Origin: Cymodocea nodosa
Taxonomy: Eukaryota; Streptophyta; Magnoliopsida; Alismatales; Cymodoceaceae
Direction of reading: 5' to 3'
NCBI GenBank assembly: GCA_036874045.1
Contig: CM072347.1
Location: forward strand, 8,186,501-8,250,500
DNA length: 64,000 nt
Under the pieces are notes generated by a model. It was not told the origin of the DNA. It was given only the letters and a program-made list of their open reading frames with translations, and searched no databases. Positions 58,482 through 64,000 of this stretch are shown here, piece by piece. The position numbers and the translations under genes are program-made. Each line of letters begins with the position of its first letter. The stretch's first letter is position 1.

Positions 58482-60579
58482 ATGGTTCTGTTCATTGCTT
58501 TTTGGTTTGTTATAAAGGTAGTTTTAGAATTTAATGTCTTTATTATTAAAAAAAAAAAAACAAAATATCTATTTTTGAATTATAGTTTTCTAGTAGTTAA
58601 GAATTTATGAAATTCTAATTTTTATTGAAGTCAATTTATTTAAGAAAAATTCAAAAAAGATTACTTAAGGAAAGTTAAATTGATTCAATGTGAGTGCCAA
58701 CTATATTTTTATTACTTATGTATATGCTATTACAGAGATTTTAACAAAAAAATACATAGAAAGTATATGCTTTTTAATAAAGGAAAGTTATTAACATTCT
58801 GTTAGAAAAATTAAGTCTAGTAGTTGCCTCTAATTTAATTTACTGTCTTGTTTTATTTTTTATTTGTTTTTTGTCTGCAATTACTTGAGTAATTAAGTCC
58901 GTTGGAGGATCTTAAACCCTAGTCACTTAAACCAACTGGTTTGGGATGTGCTGACTGAAAACTCATTTTGCAAGTAATTCAGATTATATTTAAAATAAAA
59001 AAAAATTACCTATTCTCACTTGTCATTGAGTAACTGATTATCTTTCCCCCAAGTAAGGGATTGTGATCACGTAAAAAGATGATATTGTAGGAGGTAATAC
59101 ATAAAATATATATATGAATATAAACAAAAAAAAGGGGGCAATGTACTCAAGTTTCATTTATCTTTCAAGGTGTTGTAACAATCCTGCCATAATCTGTGCA
59201 TATAATCCTTGTTATTTTTTGTTATTATCTACTCTTTACATATAATGTACGATATTTATTGTCTTAAGTTTGTGTACTCATTATTGAATTCTTTTAAGTT
59301 TCTGAAGGTATATCTTTATGAATTATCTTTTGTAAATTGAATAAGATAAAAGCCAGAAAGTCTAAATTGTTAACTCTACTACTTATTTCTATATTTCATT
59401 CAAATTAAAAAAAAAAAAAAGAGACTCAAATCTATTTAAGGCTTAGCATCCTTTTTAAGTAAGCTATTTGACCTTTTAATGCCAAATCTACTAAGGTCTT
59501 GGCAACCCAGTTTAAGTACGCCATAGATTCTTTACACTACATTTATGTAGGGGGCAATTTCTCGTATAATAATTCATCTCTTATGAACTATTATATGTTT
59601 TTATGAAAGAATCTGCATAATTTCAGGAAATACACTTTAATTAAGTACATTTTTGAATTGTCGATGACTTGCAGGTTTTTTAATTCTTAAGTATCTGAAT
59701 TTTCTATTGTTTCAGCAAGTTATATTGCAAGTATCGAATAGTTGTGTTTTAAAACGTTTAATAGACTATTTTATTATTTCATAAAGTACACGCGTCGAAA
59801 CCATAATGCATGACTTAAGTAGATTTTTAGTAAGTTATCTGTAACTCTCCGAAATAAGTCTAGACATCGGAAAGTTAGATTTGTGACTACCTGAAACATC
59901 TCTTTATTATAAAATTGCTTAAGTACACGTGTTGTGATCTGGACGATTGACTTAAGTTGTCTTTCGGAAGGTTATCTGTAACTCTCCAAAATGCACCTGA
60001 GCATCGGATAGTTAGGTTTATAAGTCTCCGAAACTTTCTGAACACCTTAAGTTCAAATTATGCACGTGTTGAATTTCATTACTTTATAATGTCTTAGTTG
60101 AAACTCGAATAGTTATGTTTAACTCTTCGACTTTCACACCTATCCATTCGAGAAACTCGAACAATTAACTTAATATTATTATATTTTTTGAAAGACTTAA
60201 TCTCTGACAATAACTATTCATGTTTGTCATATATTTATGTGCTTTACTACTCACAAAACTCGAATAATTATCATAAGTCTTCGAGTTTTCTCACTTTTCA
60301 CTTAGCCAGAAGTTATTTTCTTTGCACGAACAGTTACGCTAAGTATTCTGCTTTTGTTGGTTGTAAAACTCATATAGTTATTGTAAGTACTCGAGTTATT
60401 TATTAGTAACGGATCTTATATTTATGATTTCAATGATTGAATCCGTTTATCCGTTTATAAACTCAAAGAGTTATAAATGTTTTACTAACAACCTTTCATG
60501 TTTCTACCTTAGTAAAACCCTAGCTTTGTAATCTTCACTTCCACTAAGTTCTATAGTGCACAACGAAGCTTAATCGACA
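58482..60579 (+). promoter_or_regulatory. K inter-ORF region with Athila LTR-like segment upstream of third ORF
   Basis: No gene is seen. From 58482 to about 59560 it is copia post-pol sequence shared with E. A G-rich tract (GTAGGGGGCAATT, about 59548-59560) is followed at about 59580-60060 by sequence homologous to the Athila-type LTR A (5935-6310), including AGAATCTGCATAATTTCAGG, AGTTATCTGTAACTCTCCGA-type modules and ACACGTGT. From 60060 to 60500 there are K-type modules (ACTCGAATAGTTA, TAACTCTTCGA), GCACGTGTTG, and AT-rich TATA-like stretches. The third ORF starts at 60580. An internal promoter is plausible but not shown. Confidence 0.6.
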
Positions 60580-63184
60580 ATGTCAGGACGTGGAAGAGGA
60601 TGTTGTAGAATGACAAAAGTGCAGAAAAGAGAGCTGGAACTTCAGAAAATGTAGAATGAAATCAACGACATCTATTCAAGGTACACTTTTACAAATGAAA
60701 TACTACATGAAATTAAAAAAGCTATTCAAGATGAGAAAAATTTCTGTTGGAAGTTTATTCGCAATTATGCTGAAACACAGTTTAGACTAAAACAGACTAA
60801 ACTTTCTGCATTACAACTTTGGAAACGAACTTTACAACCTAACCTTGCGGTTGTTACAAGTTCTTGACAGATACTTGAAAAATCGATACAGTCTATCACT
60901 TATTATGGAAAGAAATTAGGGCCAATGATCGAAAATGCAAATAGGGAATTACAATCCTTGTATTCCCAACATTATTTTCCCCCAACTGTTTTAGATGATA
61001 TTAAACAGTATATAGATGAATAGAAAACTACCATTAGCAAAATGGACCTTCGAAGTGAAGGACAAAGAGTTTATCAACTTAAAATGGCAGAGGTTGAGAG
61101 CTTAAAACTCTATATTCCATTATTACAACCTAGGCATCATGGTGAAGGACCATCAAGACCCCAAGTGCCTTTAATAGGAGAAATTAAGACAATTTTAGAA
61201 CCTCCTGAACAACCTAAAACACTACAGACATATAGTCAAAAAAAGAAAAAGATAATTGAATATTTTGGACTAACTACAGGTATACAAGGAATATTGCAAC
61301 AAAAAGAAGAATCAGTGAAAAATGGAAAACTATGCTCCATTGCAGAAGCTGGACAGACATTTTTGTCAGAAATACTAATAGATGTGACAAATATTAGCTT
61401 ACAAGCATATACTCTAAGGTATTGTGTCACATTAGTGCATAATGTATCTTTTCATACAATGGATAGTTTTTTACACAATGCTACAAGCACACATTCTTTT
61501 CCTACGGAAAGAGAGCATGTAGGCAATTTTGATGATACATATACAGATGATATCAATTTTGATGATATTTTTGATGATATAGACACTGAGTCTATGAATA
61601 TAGAAGATATTTCATCTGAAGAGGAATGTATAGATATTCTTCCTCTAACTATATCACGAATAGAAAATTTTGATTTTTGGTATAGTTGCTTATACTACAG
61701 TTTATACATATGGTTATGTCTGTTACAGTATATAATATACTTGTTGATAAATGTATATAATCAACAACATACATAGTTACAGATTGAATATCACACTGCC
61801 TATGTCTCAAGAATAGAAATTTCAGAAATACAGGATGATTCTATTATACAGACAGATATAGAACATTCTTTCATACAGAGACAGTTGTTGTATAGATCAA
61901 TTATAGACATACATGTTGCTGATAGACAGATTGATACAGATACTGTTGCTATTGAAATGTTTCCAGAAGAACAAATAGAAGAATTTCAGAAGATTATTGA
62001 TACGACAATAACAAATATTTCAAACATTTATACTAGTTTTGATGGAAATTCCACCAGTTCTGAAAGATTTGAAAATATAGATGCTGCTGATAATATTGAA
62101 ACAAGTCCTAGATCAGAACATCATGATAGGAAAATACCTAATCCTGAACAGAGTTTAGATGAAAATACACTATTATGGTTCAGAAATAGTTCCTGTTATG
62201 ACAAATTTCAAACATATAAAACTTTTACAGTTTTATATTCAAGACCAGTTAAGTTTGAAGGGATGGCACATATACAAGAAATGTTTGAATTTCAAGGCTT
62301 GTTGACTCTACTTCCACAACAGCCAGGCCATCTTGTTATACCCAAACTTATCAGCTATTTTTACTCAAACTTAACAATGGAAGACGGTATTCCTATTTCC
62401 AATATACAAGAAAATGACATATTTAACTCCCGATTTACTTTATCAAGTACTTGGTCTGAAAAATGAAGGAGTTAAATTATCAGAAAGAAAATAGGTTTAT
62501 CATTTGGGATGGGACATTCAAACTTTAGCCAAAGATCCAACTGCCAACAAACCATTGAGATTACTAAATGACTTAAATGGCCAAACACATTTTATTGCAA
62601 AAATATTGCATGCTACATTGTTTCAGAGGTTTGGTCATGGGGCAGAAGTTGGCAGATGTTGTCTTTATGCTACATATGCATTAATAAACCATATACAGGT
62701 GAACTGGTATGATATTTTTGTTTCTCATATCTTACATTTGCAGAGTAAATTATTTTATGGTGATACGATTTTGAGAATTGTGGCAAGTCAAACAGATATT
62801 ACACCTTGGCCACAAAAAAGATTAAAATCAAGATCTTTCTCTACAAAGGAACTCCAAAAATACCAGGAAGCATAGACACCTGTCCTCAAACAACAACAAC
62901 AACAGGATCGGCAAACTCAGTCCCAACAGCAACAGCAACAATCCACACAATTTTTAGAACTTCAGCAACATACAGATATACACCAAGATATACATACAGA
63001 TATACAACAAGGTATACATACAGATACACATACAGGTATAGATATAGACATTCATACTGAATTTTTACAACAACCATCACAAGTTTCTCAAAATGATTTA
63101 GATCAAGCATTACATGATCAGATAAACAAAGTTAGTACAGAAATTGCAAAGAAAATTTCAAATACTCTGATTGACATTTTTTGA
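60580..63184 (+). pseudogene. envelope-position third ORF of K (plant transposon protein domain)
   Basis: From ATG 60580 (MSGRGRGCCRMTKVQKRELE) one frame runs to 62466 with stops at 60652, about 60866, 61021 and 61774. It continues after a frameshift (about 62430-62470) to the TGA at 63182-63184. The N-terminal half is charged and helical (SLYSQHYFPPTVLDDIKQYI, QRVYQLKMAEVESLK). A hydrophobic stretch near 61675-61760 (FWYSCLYYSLYIWLCLLQYI) could span a membrane but is not seen in D or L. The conserved domain reads MFEFQGLLTLLP, SYFYSNLTMEDG, LGLKNEG, HFIAKILHATLFQRFGHG, YATYALINHIQVNWYDIF and SKLFYGDTILRIV. A poly-Gln stretch, an IHTDIQQGIHTD-type repeat (62960-63060) and a C-terminal helix end it. 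Confidence 0.82.
62958..63062 (+). repeat. short-period ACAGATATACA repeat in the third ORF of K
   Basis: About 100 bases of imperfect 12- to 18-bp units around ATACATACAGATATACA encode the alternating peptide HTDIHQDIHTDIQQG. It follows a CAA/CAG run. Elements D and E have the Gln run but not this repeat, so it expanded in K. Confidence 0.85.
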
Positions 63185-63508
63185 AGACATAGAGGCTTGT
63201 GATAATACAAATTATGTATTACATGATTTATTTCTTGTAATTTGTAACCAAAAATATTATTTCAACTATTTACTGAATTTAATGTTATGTGATTATTTTT
63301 CACAGTTTATGCTTAATCCATAAATTTTATGTATGTTTGAAACTATCGTTCTGATTAATATATACTTAGTAAGGTTTCCTTCCTTACATTTAACTTGCTT
63401 AACTTCTTAAAGGGGGAGAAAATACTTTGTTTAGTCTTTTATAATGCCAAAAAAGGGGAGATAAATTATGTGACTGATTAGGTTTTGACATCATAAAAAG
63501 GGGGAGAT
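63185..63508 (+). other. 3' untranslated region of K with three polypurine tracts
   Basis: Tracts at about 63409-63421 (TAAAGGGGGAGAAA), 63448-63461 (CCAAAAAAGGGGAGAT) and 63495-63508 (AAAAAGGGGGAGAT). The last abuts the LTR and is the expected plus-strand primer. No gene is seen. Confidence 0.85.
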
Positions 63509-64000
63509 TGTAATGTATTTAATTTTGATGATATATGCTTTATTAACGTTTTTAAATAAGTCTACATAATATTCTCTAAGTATATTTCTCTAAGTATACT
63601 AGTTAACAGATTATCGAAAAGTTTCATTTTTATGTCGGATAAATTAAAGATTTTCGAAGAGTTAGATTTGCAATAGTTAAACTATCGGATAGTTAACGTT
63701 TCATTTTTGTCGAATACTTTATATTAAAAACTCGTATAGTTAAGTTATCTACACGTGTGTTTTTAACGTTTTAAGTTGTCACGTGTTTTCCATATGCGTT
63801 CGGTAATGAAAAATCGAATAGTTAGATAACTGTTCGAGTTTTTATACGTATGGATAGATAACTGTTCGAGTTTTATAAAAGGACTAATGAACAGATAAGT
63901 TTCCTTGTTTAGTCACGTGTTTTGCAGGTGCAAAAACTCGAAGAGTTACAGATAAGTGTTCGAGTTTTTACAGGACTTAAAGGATAAGTGTTCGACTAAA
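63509..64000 (+). repeat. 3' LTR of copia element K, cut by the window end
   Basis: Begins TGTAATGTATTTAATT, a mutated form of the TGTTAGG start of the 5' copy, and is collinear with 52016-52500. A 13-base tandem duplication (CTCTAAGTATATT-type, about 63573-63600) is unique to this copy. CACGTG lies at 63914-63919 and CTCGAAGAGTTA at 63937-63948. The end of the LTR lies beyond the window. Confidence 0.93.

Noticed and set aside
61675-61776. Transmembrane segment proving an envelope protein in K
   Set aside because: The stretch ends at a stop, sits in a repetitive TATA-rich run and is not seen in D or L; it may be a mutational artefact.
1-64000. CRISPR array or bacterial operon from the palindromic repeats
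   Set aside because: Repeats are imperfect, variably spaced, lack unique spacers and lie in plant LTRs; all genes are eukaryotic transposon genes.

Overview
The window looks like nuclear DNA of a flowering plant, probably a eudicot. It is AT-rich, holds plant-type LTR retrotransposons of several lineages, and contains one PIF/Harbinger DNA transposon with GT-AG introns. I see no host gene, tRNA, rRNA or CRISPR array. Everything I can explain is transposon sequence: SIRE/Maximus-type Ty1-copia elements, some with an envelope-position third ORF; Athila-type Ty3-gypsy elements; one Tork/Tnt1-type Ty1-copia element; and the Harbinger transposon. All are damaged by stops, frameshifts, deletions or nesting. 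The species cannot be named from this sequence.

Layout, left to right. Element J (+, copia) contributes the end of pol and a full 3' LTR (1-3482). J lies in the LTR of an internally deleted Athila-type copy C (-, 3483-4461). C lies in the pol of another Athila-type element I (-, 4462-about 8700), which is also split by a 2.3 kb Athila-type solo LTR A (+, 5837-8159). Next comes element F (-, copia), represented by gag and a 5' LTR (about 8838-12835), inserted in the Tork-type element H (-, 12836-16078). Element G (-, copia, 16079-30045) has both LTRs, a gag and half a pol. The Harbinger transposon (20830-27305) sits inside G's gag.

G abuts the truncated element D (+, copia, 30046-38179), which carries pol, an envelope-position ORF and a 3' LTR. 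D ends in the LTR of element E (-, copia, 38180-about 44156). E's third ORF carries a solo LTR with a perfect 5-bp target duplication (39309-40932), and E's pol is cut by the Athila-type element B (-, 44157-about 48972). Element L (-, about 49940-52015) shows only its third ORF. L is interrupted by the most complete element, K (+, copia, 52016 to beyond 64000): 5' LTR, gag, pol, third ORF, and the start of its 3' LTR.

In each retroelement Gag would package the RNA, pol (protease, integrase, reverse transcriptase, RNase H) would copy and insert it, and the LTRs would drive transcription. None of the copies seen looks able to move by itself. The most unusual signal is in the LTRs. Three copia LTR families and the Athila-type LTRs all carry arrays of near-palindromic modules with a constant AGTTA/TAACT core and a family-specific CpG-containing arm, mixed with many CACGTG (G-box) sites. 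Similar modules also lie just upstream of the third ORF in elements D and K, which suggests a shared cis-element vocabulary and a possible internal promoter. A second unusual point is non-coding sequence shared between copia element D and Athila-type copies B and C.
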